Assembly: GCA_024138025.1 (NCBI GenBank)
Contig: JAMXBD010000013.1
Coordinates: 558,001-622,000, forward strand
Direction of reading: 5' to 3'
From: Combretum micranthum
Lineage: Eukaryota; Streptophyta; Magnoliopsida; Myrtales; Combretaceae
DNA length: 64,000 nucleotides
Shown piece after piece: positions 35,681 through 46,899 of this stretch. Position numbers and translations under genes: made by a program. Numbering within the stretch: the first letter of the stretch is position 1; each line of letters opens with the position of its first letter. The notes under the pieces were generated by a model, which was not told the DNA's origin, did not search any database, and saw nothing but the letters and a program-made list of their open reading frames with translations.

Positions 35681-37293
35681 TGATCCGCTTGAAATGTTTA
35701 GTATTTTAAAACCAATTCTCCAGCAAGTGTACTGGGTCGATCAAGTAATAAAGTGATGAATGAGTATCGATCCCACGAGGAAAGTTTAATTACTAAACAT
35801 TATTAGTTCATTTCAATATTTAGGCAAAGAGAAACAAATTCTTTATATATTTACTAAAGTATCTACACTCTACTATGTCTAGTTTACTAATCATTTTCAC
35901 ACAAGTTTAACAAGTAAGGTTAGTGGGATTTAGATAAAATCCTATTTTCTCCAATCATGTTGAACTCGGGTTATTATAATTGTTAGAGTACATACATATC
36001 CATGTGAATCTACCAAGATTTACAAATTCTAAACACGAAATTTGAAACCTTTTTTCAACTAAAATACTCTATAGCTTCCACTACTGAGTATTTTGAAGAA
36101 TCAATTGTGCAACTAAGAATTTCCCAAATCTAGTTGACTATTGTTCTAAATCAAATTAGAGAATTCCTTCATGAAAACTTGTATTTAAAACAATGTTTGA
36201 GCAGTAATGATAGATTCTATTCCAGGATTAAAAACTCTCTTGCCATCGCATACTTGAATTTTTCACCCAATTATAAATTCAAACGAAATTAAAGTCTTTG
36301 CCAAGTACCCAATTTCATTCAAACTTGAATTCATCCGAATTTTAAGTTATTAGTTTGAATTTAACAAGGATATACATTCTTACTACCCAATAACACAAAT
36401 TCAACAATCACTTCAGAAAATCAAGGATTTCACCATTTCCCACCGTTCAAATTTAGCCTAAAATCATTTATACTCTATCTAACAAGACAATAATAAAAAC
36501 TATGATAATATTCATCGTGAAGTGTAAAGAACAAAGCAAGTGAAGAAGAAATTACCAATAATTAGAGAAACAAACCGTACAAATTGTAACTGAGATCCTT
36601 GTTAGCAAATTCTACTCAATCTACGAACAACTAAAACAAATTTGATGAAGATCCAAGTAAATCTCTATTTTCTACTTCTATCTCTCTCTAAACTATCGGG
36701 TGAAATTTAAAATGGAAGGATAATGAAAGTGTCTCCCCTTTTCTCTCTCCTCAAAGCATGTAAAAATACAAGCTTTTCGTGTAACTGTTGTGTAACTGCT
36801 GCATCCAACGCCGGCGGTTTCTCGTCCAACGCCGGCGGCGTTAATCAAGCGCTAAGGATTTGTGAACTGATGGTCTTCAATGCCGCCTTTGAACGCCGGC
36901 AGCGTACTCCTCAATTTGCCGGCGTTGCCTTCAAATTCAAGTTTGTATCCATCCTCAAGCGCTGGCGGTGTTGGATCTGGCGTTAAGGACTCAGGCTCTG
37001 TGATGTTTCAACGCCGCCTTTTAATGCCGGCGGCGTTGCCTTCAAGTTTGCCGGTGTACTCTGCCCTCTCAACGCTAGCTGCATTGAGCCCAAATTCACC
37101 AGTGTTTGTGCTTTTCAATGCCAATTCGCACAATTCTTCATGTTTCCTTGTTGCAAATTTTCATTTTAATTCCTGACCTGATTCAGAACAAATAACAAAA
37201 AAGTAAATACCAATTCCTTTGCTATTATGCTAATTAACACAAATAAGTGTCAATTCAGAGATGAAGAATTATATTAGTTTTCTGAGTTTATCA
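35681..37293 (-). repeat. Athila 5' LTR
   Basis: 1,613 bp, starting TGATCCGC and ending TTTATCA on the plus strand. It mirrors 24551-26178. The GCCGGC-type cluster lies at 36806-37110, roughly 200-490 bp from the start of the LTR in element orientation (U3). Confidence 0.9.
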
Positions 37294-37298
37294 GAGTA
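37294..37298. repeat. Target-site duplication GAGTA, right copy
   Basis: Identical to 24546-24550. It lies within the copia RT coding region. Confidence 0.9.
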
Positions 37299-38759
37299 CA
37301 TCTCGAATGGAAGACATCGGTGAGAAAAATCTCATCAAAATCAATCCCTTTCTTTTGACTTAACCCCTTCACAACTAATCTTGCCTTGTACCTTAGTTGT
37401 GAGCTATTTTCTTCAGTCTTCAATTTGTATACCCATTTATTCTTCAATGGTCGCTTGCGCTTAGGCAGTTCCACCAATTCATATGTCTGGTTCTTACGGA
37501 AAGATTTCATCTCATTTTGCATGGCTTTAACCCATTCTTTTTTCTGCTCATGTACCATGGCCTCTTGACAACATTTAGGTTCTCCTCTATCGGTCAACAT
37601 CACATACTCATCTGGACTATATCTAACCGGTGGTCTTCATTCTCTCGAAGATCTTCTCAACTCAATTTGTTGATGAGGCTCTTGAGCCTTTTCAACTGAA
37701 TCTTCTATGTCTTCTCCATCATTATTATAATCTTTAAGTGAGAGCACTGGATCTATATTGGTAGGAATCTTGCTTGAGGAGTTTGTCTTTTCTAGCTACT
37801 CAATGTCTTCAATAGTTTGGCCTTTAAGAAAGACCACATCTCTACTTTTGATAAGCTTCTTCTTAGCTAGATCCCACAATCCATACCCATATTCATCATG
37901 TGCATAACCTATAAAAATACACTGCTTTGAATTTGCATCAAGCTTTGCTATTTCATTTTTAGGAATATGCACGAAAGCCCTGCAACCAAACACTCGTAAG
38001 TGTTCATAAGAAATATTTTTACTTGTCTAGACTCTTTCTAAGATATCTCCATCCAAAGCATAAGAAGGTAATAGATTTATCAAGAGGACAACTATTTCAT
38101 TGCTTCACCATAAAATGATTTAGGAAACTTGGCATGAGATAACATACACTTCGTTCGTATTATAATAGTGCGATTCATTCTCTCTACAACGCGACTCTGC
38201 TGTGGGGTCTTTGGAACTGTTTCTTCAGTTTAATCCCATGTTTTCTGCAATATTCTTCAAATGATCCTCTATATTCACCACCATCATTTGCTTCGACACA
38301 TATCAACTGTTTCTCTTTCTACTCTAGTGTGGAGTTGCTTAAACACATCTAGAACCTGATCTTTGGATTTTAAAGCAAAAGTCCACAACTTGCTACAGTG
38401 ATCATCAGTAAATGTTACAATTTTACAGAATAAAGAGCACCACCTACTGACCTGTCTTTCATATAACATACATTTGTATGAACCAAATCCATTATAAGAG
38501 ATTTCCTGATAGGGGGATTTCTTTGAAATGCAACTCTCCGTTGTTTATTAATAAGACAATCAGTGCAGGTTTTCAAGCTAGTAACTTTTACATCAGGCAA
38601 AAGTTGTTTCTTAACAAGTGTTTGGAGCCAATTCTCACTCATGTGACCAAGCCGTTTATGCAAAAGCTCCACTGAAGTGTCATCAATCAAATTTACATCT
38701 CCTTTACTTAGTTTTGATGACATTAAGTAAAAAGTGTTACTCTTCTGTCCTTTTGCCAC
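37299..38759 (-). pseudogene. Copia integrase and reverse transcriptase N-terminal half
   Basis: On the minus strand: a pre-integrase region with LLHKRLGHMSENWLQTL and CTDCLINKQRRVAF (38670-38520, the HHCC zinc-binding module); integrase core fragments including TDDHCSKLWTFALKSKDQVLDVF (about 38410-38340); the integrase C-terminal phrase FGCRAFVHIPK..KQCIFIGY (37993-37900); and then, after a spacer, the RT N-terminus EWVKAMQNEMKSFRKNQTYELV and KNKWVYKLK..YKARLVVKG (37540-37360). The order integrase before RT is diagnostic of copia. Frames shift between blocks. The RT stops abruptly at the GAGTA site where Athila inserted, and resumes at 24545. Confidence 0.88.
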
Positions 38760-39957
38760 TATGAGAGAACCATTGGTAAGCTTCCATTTTCCTTCACTAA
38801 AGTGACTATTATGTCCTTCATCATCAAGTTTCCTTATAGATATAAGGTTTAGGCGGATATTTGGAACATGTTTGGCATCTCTGCAAATGAGCCTGTAACT
38901 AGTGTTAATCTCTAAAATAATATTACCAGTGCTAACAATTTTTTATGTCTCATTGTTTCTCATCTTACCATTTTCATAATCACCGGTAATATAGGTTGAG
39001 AAGAATTCACTATGTGCTATCACATGAAAGGAGGCACCAGAATCGATAACCCAGTCACCATCATGTCCTACAAGGCTAAAACAATCCTCATCCTAAGTAA
39101 CAATAATCTCACCATCTGCTATTGTAGTAGTTATGTCTTTACCTTTACTTTTACCCTGCTCTCTCTTCTAAAGTCTACATTCTCTCTTGAGATTCCATGA
39201 CTTGTCACAGTAAAAGCATTTGATATTTTCCCTTCTTGATTTAGATCTTCTCCTAGATTTATTAGATTTATCATTTAAGCATCTATTCTCGCTTCTATCA
39301 TGTCTTTCTTGCTTGTCAGTAACAAGTGCTTAAGTCTTAGAACCATGATCTTTCCTTCTAGCTTCTTCATTTATCAAGCTATCTTTCACCATTGCAATAG
39401 TGAGCTTTCCTTCTGGAGCAAAATTACTAATAGACACCACAAGTGTCTCCCAAATTTCAGGTAGTGAACTCAACAACAAAAGTGTCTATATCTCATCGTC
39501 AAGCACAAGCTTTATAGCAGATAACTAATTCACCAAGCCTTGAAAATCATCCAAGTGCTTAGCCATATTGGATCCATCCTTATACTTAAGATTTATCACT
39601 CTCCTAATCAAGGAGTTTTATTCAAGGCGGTCTGTCTCTCATACATAGATTCCAATTTCTTCCATAGAACATCAGCTCTGGTTTTCTAGGCAATATGATA
39701 ATATACACTGTGATCAACCCATTGTCGGATATAACTAACAATTTTTCTATGCATGATTACCCAATATTCATTAGATTTATCTGTTGGCTTCACATTATCA
39801 CCGCCCAAAGGCAAATATTGATCTTTATAATGTAAAAGATATCCATCATAGACTTCCAGATAGAATAATTTGATGAATTCAATTTAATCATCATGCCTGA
39901 TGATTCTGCTATGCTTGCAATTCAATTAACAAAATCCTAGTTTTCTTTTTCAACCTG
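38760..39957 (-). pseudogene. Copia gag and protease
   Basis: On the minus strand: a gag-like region (39900-39350) with many stops, a zinc-knuckle relic CFYCDKSWNLKREC (about 39210-39170) where the conserved His is Asn, and the protease active site DWVIDSGASFHV (about 39055-39020), followed by the conserved HVPNIRLNLISI block near 38860. Gag would coat the element RNA and the protease would cut the polyprotein. The lost zinc-binding His and several stops mark it as dead. Confidence 0.8.
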
Positions 39958-39971
39958 GCTCTTATACCACT

Positions 39972-40697
39972 TGTTAATAAAAATCCCTAATAACCTGAAA
40001 ACAATCAAGATGATTTTTCCTCTTGCTTATAGCGATCACAACACGATAAACAAAAAATACAAAATTAAAAAGGACACCAGGATATAACATGGAAAACCCC
40101 AATTGGGGAAAAGCCACAAGATTGCCCCACAAATTCTTTCACTATGAACAATAATGGCATTACACAGTTTTTCTTTACTAGTGATAATAATGGATCACAA
40201 ATCTTTACTACAACGATGGATCTTAACAACAGGAACAAACCCCTCTCTCTCTAGATCTCTCTAGGTTTTCAGAGTAGCCAAGTGATGCCTTAAAAGAAAA
40301 AGACACAAACGACATAAGCTGGTCGTATGCCAGTGGCCTTTATGGCCGGCTACATTAAAGGCCAGCACAACTCTTGTGGTTTTCAGTCGGCATATAAATA
40401 TCGCTGCTCTTGGCATAAATTGAACACTAACTCTACGCCGGTGGTGTATATCCCAACGCTAGCGGCTTTCACATGAACGTTGGTGGCATTCCAGGCGACA
40501 TATAGGATATTGTTGAAGGCCAACATTAGTGTTGATGAAGGCTGGAGGCCTTAATTCTCATTAGGCTAGCGTACAGTATTCATGTCTCCTTTGTTTGCAC
40601 AAATTATCTTATTTTCCAAGTCTTCTTCTAAATATATATAATATATTTATGATTTTCTTGATTATAGACCCATATGGGTTGGATCCATAGCCCATCA
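39972..40697 (-). repeat. Copia 5' LTR
   Basis: 726 bp, starting TGTTAATAAAAATCC and ending GCCCATCA on the plus strand, next to the primer site at 39958-39969. It preserves the uninterrupted site (cttatagcgatcac) where the other LTR carries the gag-only element. It contains GCCGGC-type words at 40340-40560. Confidence 0.85.
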
Positions 40698-40702
40698 TAA
40701 AC

Positions 40703-43700
40703 AATCACAACAAATATTAAAATTATGAAATATCTAGAATCTAAGATTTTATATAAAGAAGAAAAAAAAAAAACAAAAGGTTTTTATGATATAAACAAAG
40801 AAATTGAAACATTATTGATATTAGATATTATGCTTTAGAATATAAGACGAATTAGTTTATAATTAAAATTGCGATGGATATGTCAAGCAATCATGAAAGT
40901 AATTTCAAGTTGCTAAAATGAGTAAAGATGACAAATCTTAATGGTAGTTTGTAATAATTTGTAAAGATTAATAAGAATATAAATAATTAAAGAAGGGAAT
41001 GTATTCATTGGATAATTTATAAAAGTATCAAGAGTTCTTTATACAAGAGAATAATATGGTGTTTAATGATAATAATCTTTACAACCAAAGGCCTATTTGT
41101 ATGCAATAAAACCTTAATAAATAATATAAAAAGAAAAATCTTCAAAATAATGATTAAACAATTGTTGAACAAAATAAAACAACACAAAATAACGAAGCAT
41201 GATAAAAGACTTAAACAAACAATTGGCTCTATACAACTTGCCTAAGGCTAATTGCTCTCGCATGGTCAATAGTGGTTGGTTAGCCTTACCTTTGGTCATA
41301 TCTTAATCGTCATTTTAGATGGGATCACTTTATATGATCTTGTCCATCTCAATCTTTTGTAGTTTTGGTCTTTCGAACTCTCGCTTGACTTTGTGTGGGA
41401 CCCTAACTCCCATCATCACTTTAAGGTTACTAAAGATTTGCCCTCAAATCTTTTCCTTGCACTTTTTTCTATTATAAAGAGACCAAAAAAGAAAATACAA
41501 CAATACAATGAGTTATAAACAAACCTCGTTTCTTCTTTCTTTTTTGCAAGAAGTGGATTGTTCATGTTGAACCTCCTAAGGTTTTATCGAGAAATTTGTG
41601 AAACTGTAGCCATCTTTCTTGAAGGAATGTTTCTATACCTATTGAGTATCACTTATTTATTGTACCCCCATGGTTTACCCAAAATCATGCAAATGGCGTT
41701 CATGGGTGCATCATCATAAACTATCTCATATTTATATTTATCACTAGTCAAAGGAACTATAATGTATACGAGCCACTTCTTGATCATTGAGTTATGCCAT
41801 ATGGTCAAGAATCCTCCATAGCTTTTGGTCCTAACTTTTTCACTAGATCAACACAATCAATTTAGGTTGGTTATCACCACCTACCGCCAATGACTAAGTC
41901 TCATTATGCACCATCTGATGTATGTGGAATAAATTCTCTCTTTATCCTATATCTCCCTCAATTTGGGTACACCGAAACTTCCTACAATAGTAAGGTAGAC
42001 ACACTCAATTAAGACATTAACTTTGTAAAACCTTGTATATTTTTAAAGCCATAATATCCTCATCAATTTTTAGGTTTTTTCCACTTAAACTCAATTTCAT
42101 TATGTACTTTTGAAATATTTCTCCTCCATTTTTCACTTTTGGTTCTACTCTTAATCTTGAATATAATAACCTTCCCCTTCATCTCTTCTTCACTCTCTAC
42201 ATCAAGTCTTAAAGTATCACCGATAATTATAATAGTTTTTTTTTCAACTCTTTACAACCAAGTGCTTCAAATCCATACATTTGGAGTAGTTCTCTTCATT
42301 AGGCTTATTGTAAGCTCTTGTTATAACCTATGTACTTTATGTATATAAAGAGTTTTATGTCTAGTACTGACACCCTTTACACGACCCTTGCTTATAATCC
42401 TATATCCTCATAGCTACTCATACTAAGATCTTCCTAATCTCCCATGAATTCTCCTCTAGTTGATTATACATACAAAACCCCATGCTCTAAGGAACAAAAA
42501 ATTACTAGAATTATACAAATCTCACAACCTCTTAATCAATACTCATGCACACGACACCCGATCACACATATATCACAACTATTAACACAAATCACTTACA
42601 AATATATATTGATATCTATAAAAATCACAATTTTACACAATTTGAAATGCTTTACCAAACTCCTACTTTAATACCAAATATGATTTGTGATGGAGTTAAA
42701 TAACACCATTTGAACTAGAGCACCAAATAACAAAATTATGAAATAAAACACAGGGTGTGTTCTCCCACATATATTTAACATAAAATTTTAAAAATTCAAG
42801 TTATGTACTTGTCATAATAATAAAACACGGGTTACCTCTTTATAAATATAATGAACAAAACATAGATCACCTTTTTATATATTTGCTAATAATAAACTTG
42901 ATTTTTTGAAAATTAAATATAGGATACTTAAGGGGTTTTTTTTTCTCTCAAAATTATACATTTAAATTGGGGTTTCTATAGCTTTTCCAAAAGGAAGAAA
43001 AAAAGAAAAGACTTAAATCTTGAGATGTCTTTTAAATAAAATCATCTAGACCCCCTAAAGTTCTCACGAAATTAAAGAAATTATATTTATATGGTCCAAA
43101 CTTGTGAGTATGTAGGCATTGTCTCGAGCATTCTTTAAAAATAGAAAATAATTATCCCTTGAATAATAAAATATTTTTTAAGGAAAAAATAGTAATAAAG
43201 TTCAATTTGTGTCTTTGTTTCTATTTGTTGAATCAAAATAGTAAAAAGTACTCCTTCGTTGCTTTGCAAATTTCAATAGATGATATGAATTTGAAATTCA
43301 ATGGGTAATCTCACATTAACAGTTGCACTTTGGCTACTTTTTAATTGATTAGCTAATTTTTATGCTATCAATTTCAATGCTCAATCAAACTTTTTAAGCT
43401 CATTTATGCTATCCATATTAAGTTTTCTATCAGATTGGCTTTTTTTAACTGATCATGAACTTCCATATTTTCGAAGTATTTTGCTAAAGATTTCCAATTA
43501 TAATATTTGTTTTATTTTTTTAATTATCATGGATTGCCATATGTGTTTAGTCCATCTAATAAGATGTTATTTTCACTTCTTAATGTATCTTGAGTAGAAT
43601 ATTTTTATTAGAATAATAAAAATATTAGGGGTCTATTTGGATTATCTAATTTTGATTCGTATCTTATCTATGTTTTATATATTTAAATTGTTTATGAGTA

Positions 43701-43927
43701 AAAATATTTGCTTTTCATTTGTATCTATTTTTAATAAATAGTTTGTTTAAAAATGATAAAACTAAGATATTAAAATGACAAAAGGAAGATGTTAAAATGA
43801 CCCGAAAACGATAAACCAAATATGCCCTAGCTATCTCAAAGTTTAGGTGTCAAATATGACATTATCCCAAATTCAGTTGTCTCTAATACCTTGATTTCTC
43901 TAGATTTCAAAATAAACATTTTTTTTA
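40703..43927. other. Mostly non-coding DNA with a gypsy protease relic
   Basis: AT-rich; poly-A at 40760-40775. Apart from the protease relic (41500-41960) I recognise nothing. The short open frames at 41114-41299, 42139-42348, 42444-42671 and 43406-43597 lack any family resemblance and have low-complexity composition. Confidence 0.4.
41500..41960 (-). pseudogene. Ty3/gypsy aspartic-protease relic
   Basis: On the minus strand a stretch reads MIKKWLVYIIVPLTSDKYKY, then EIVYDDAPMNAICMILGKPW, then GYNK followed by a stop and KDGYSF-like text. This follows the layout of the gypsy pol protease C-terminal part, where C/VDV.PM.A..ILLGRPW.YD is conserved. The DSG active site is not visible and several stops interrupt. 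No neighbouring RT is recognisable, so it is an isolated fragment. Confidence 0.55.
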
Positions 43928-44160
43928 GGTTAATATCACAAATGGTACTTTAATTTTGATAAAATATTTAATTAGGTATTTAAACTTTGAAATTAATCAA
44001 TTTAGTACCTAAAAGAACTTTTTGTATACGTCAACAATTTCTTTCAAGTACTAAATTGATCAATTTCAAAATTTTTTAACTACTAAATTGATTAATTTTA
44101 AGATTTATGTATCTAATTGCACATTTTACTAAAATTTAGATACTATTTATAATATTAACC
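43928..44160. mobile_element. Fold-back MITE
   Basis: The left half starts ggttaatatcacaaatggta; the reverse complement of the right end is ggttaatattataaatagta. The halves remain alignable inward for about 100 bp (for example attaatcaatttagtac on the left against its counterpart on the right), so the element is nearly one large inverted repeat around a short spacer at about 44010-44040. T-rich and A-rich flanks hide the TSD. It is non-coding. Confidence 0.6.
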
Positions 44161-46480
44161 TTTTTTTTTTGTTTTATAGATTGGTGGTTACTTTAGGGTC
44201 ATTCGACCTAAAAAATAACTAAATACACTAGGATAATACTCAATGAGAGGGGGAAGGGGGTGGATGGAGTACTAATAATGTTTTAACCAAATATGTAACT
44301 TTGTTAATTAATTAAAATGCATCAAGTACATGAGTGATTAACACAACAAATATAAAGTACTGAAAATAAAAGAGAGTAGGGATAAAAATATTAAGCTCAG
44401 ATTTTTAATATGGAGTTTGGTTCACCTCCTTATCTCTACGGTCACCCAATGCCTCTAATAAGACTTCATTCACACTTCATTAATCACTCACACCAAAATC
44501 AATGCTCAAATGAGCTACAACAAGTGTTTCACCCAACAATTGCAAGCGTAGTATTTTTTACAACAAATTGCAAATTGGGAAACTAAGCACTACACTCTTT
44601 CAATCATTAATTTGAGCTAATATAATGTACGATGAGACATAGCAAGAGCACTTAATAATTTTGTTGGATAGCAAATAAAGGCTCAAAATTACACTTGGAA
44701 TCTATCATTGAGCTCTTATATATAGATGTACAAAAAAGTGGACGCTGGACACAATTCCTCCAAACTCAAACTTGCATTAAATACACTTCAACGGCTACTA
44801 AAAAACATGACAAGTAACAGTTCCTTAAAAACAACAGACATTGTGTGCTTCAAGCAGTCCAAACCTTTTGAGATCTTTGTCATTCTATTTGTTAAGTGGT
44901 TCGGACTTCTTAAGCAAGGGTCCCAACTTTTTTAAGTTTGAGCACTTATCCACCATTTTGTTCGCTAAGTGGTCTGGATTCCTAATTCAATGATCTTGAC
45001 TACTAGGAACTTACATCTAGAGAAGCTTCAGGTAGTCTAGATTCTTTCCAACTAGTTCGAACTACTGGCACTTTGTTGACTCATTTGTCCAACTTGTCTA
45101 GACTTGTTATAAAGGTTCTACAAAAAAATATAAAGCAAGCATGCATAGGTCCAAATCATTGCAAATCAATTTGGATCACCGTGCTCATATCTTTAACTAC
45201 CAATATGATAAGATCAAGCAATTTTCTTGTAAGTCCATGACTTGAAGACATCAAATTTCATTATCCTTCTATTCGTTTTGTAGTGGGAATGAAAAAACAA
45301 AGAACAAAACTATTTTCCTATCAACATTGCAACTAATAAATAAAGGGTATAATGATATTTTTAATTATATTATCTATATAATTTGTAATTAATAAAATGA
45401 AGTAAACACATCATAATTCTAAATACTTGTCTAATATAGATGTCCAAGTAAATGGGCTCTTTTTTTTTTTCAGTAAATTAAGTGCATCATTCTTGTGAAC
45501 TTTATAAATACATTGAGAACTCACTTTTTTAAAATATAACATTTAACTTCTTGATTTTGTTTACATTAATGCTGGCATAAGGTAAATACTAAAGTATAGT
45601 TCAAGTAATCACAAAATCACCATATTAATAAATTTACTCAAATATTATAAGTATATATTAATTGATTAAAATAATGAAAAATTCAAATAAATTAGAAATA
45701 AGAAAAAAATGTGTTGATTTTTTGAACTCCCGATCATTTTTATTGTATTATATATGCTAATATATATCAAATAAACTAAAAAAATGAAAATTTGAAAAAT
45801 TAAAGGAATAAAAATACAAAAATGTCTATTTAAGTCATTACTAGTCACCAAGAACAAGAGGTAGCCACTAGTTGCATTTTAGGCTTCCTCCCATAACTAG
45901 AAGAATTGGGTGGTATAGAATCACAATTCACCAAAACATGGAGGAAATTGTTGACCATGCTTACTCTTCTCAACCAACAATGGCTATTTTCTTTTTTTTT
46001 TTTTATATTTAAGTTATTCGAAAAAAATCTAAAAATCCATGCTTTTGGAAAAAAAAAATTTCAAAAAATGCAACATTAGACTCACGATTTCTAGTCATGA
46101 CAACTCACGATTCTTTTTTAGAAATGACATAAATTGTTTGTTAAACTCCGATGTTATCCTCTTAGAATTTTATGCTTGCTTCACATTTGCAAAGGCCCAA
46201 AATCCACACTAACATCCCATAATTAAACTCTACATAGCACAAGTGGCTTACTTCATAACTCAAACCCATACTACACAATCATTAAACTTCACAGTATTCC
46301 AATCCTTCACTTAAAAAAAAAAAAAAAACAGCTCCATAAATCATTCATGACCATATATCAAGAACACAATGAATGAAATAGTAAGTATATATGATATTCT
46401 TTGCTTTACCTGGTCAAATTGTTTATAGAGAATGATTTCAAATAAACGATACAAAGTAACTTTAATGTTGCCTAGTCTGT
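44161..46480. other. Non-coding AT-rich stretch
   Basis: I see no gene. 44230-45250 has less biased composition and might be an old LTR (a tcttatatatagatg TATA-like motif at about 44715), but no partner repeat was found. Poly-A/T runs occur at 45459-45471, 45992-46004 and 46313-46328. Confidence 0.3.
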
Positions 46481-46899
46481 ATCCTATCTTACCTCGTGGT
46501 TGTGGTTGTGGATTTGGCTATGGCTATAGCCTACTATGCAACTATGTGATCTATGTCTCATCTTAGTTCTCTCCAAGTAAACCTTAGTAAAGACTCAAGT
46601 GCATGGGAACTGGAGCCCATCCAACCCGTGTAAGACCTTCACCCATGTCTTTAGTATGAGCTAGTGAACGTCTTCTTCGCTATGGGGTTATGGGGTCTAC
46701 AATGGTGACTAGGAGCTCTCACCTAGAGGTAGTGTCTCAAAGTATATGGAGTAAGGCTTTGAAGGCCCTCTATCTTCAAATTGATGATTGAGTTAACCCT
46801 CATCTTCTAATATTAATCTAGGCATGCTTATAGAGTCGCCTCTACCCTATCCCTTAACCCCCAGTTAGCAGCGACCTCTTTAAGCCTATCAGGGCCATG

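Larger units (their letters stand above)
24551..37293 (-). mobile_element. Athila-lineage Ty3/gypsy retrotransposon, complete but decayed
   Basis: The LTRs are 24551-26178 (1,628 bp) and 35681-37293 (1,613 bp). On the plus strand each starts TGATCCGCTTGAAATG and ends GAGTTTATCA. A perfect GAGTA TSD flanks the element. The primer site at 35659-35674 (minus strand TGGCGCCGTTGCCGGG) is the aspartate-tRNA type typical of Athila; the polypurine tract (minus GTGTGGGGAAAT) adjoins 26179. Minus-strand order: gag, protease, RT, RNase H, integrase, about 1.5 kb of spacer, then a third ORF. The third ORF after pol and the gag wording place it in Athila. Frameshifts in gag, RT and integrase mean it cannot be autonomous now. 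It splits the copia RT, so it is younger than that copia copy. Confidence 0.92.
19728..40697 (-). mobile_element. Ty1/copia retrotransposon (minus strand) with two nested insertions
   Basis: The 5' LTR is 39972-40697 (726 bp). The 3' LTR is 19728-19788 plus 22611-23281 (732 bp after removing an insertion). Both begin TGTTA on the plus strand; the right one ends CATCA. The flanks CAAAC (19723-19727) and TAAAC (40698-40702) are a one-mismatch 5-bp TSD. The primer site is at 39958-39969 (reverse complement TGGTATAAGAGC, one change from the initiator-Met tRNA pattern) and a G-rich polypurine tract is at 23285-23293. On the minus strand the order is gag, protease, integrase, reverse transcriptase, RNase H, the copia order. 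Removing the 12.7-kb gypsy and the 2.8-kb gag-only element leaves about 5.4 kb, normal for copia. Many frameshifts and stops make this copy inactive. Confidence 0.88.
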
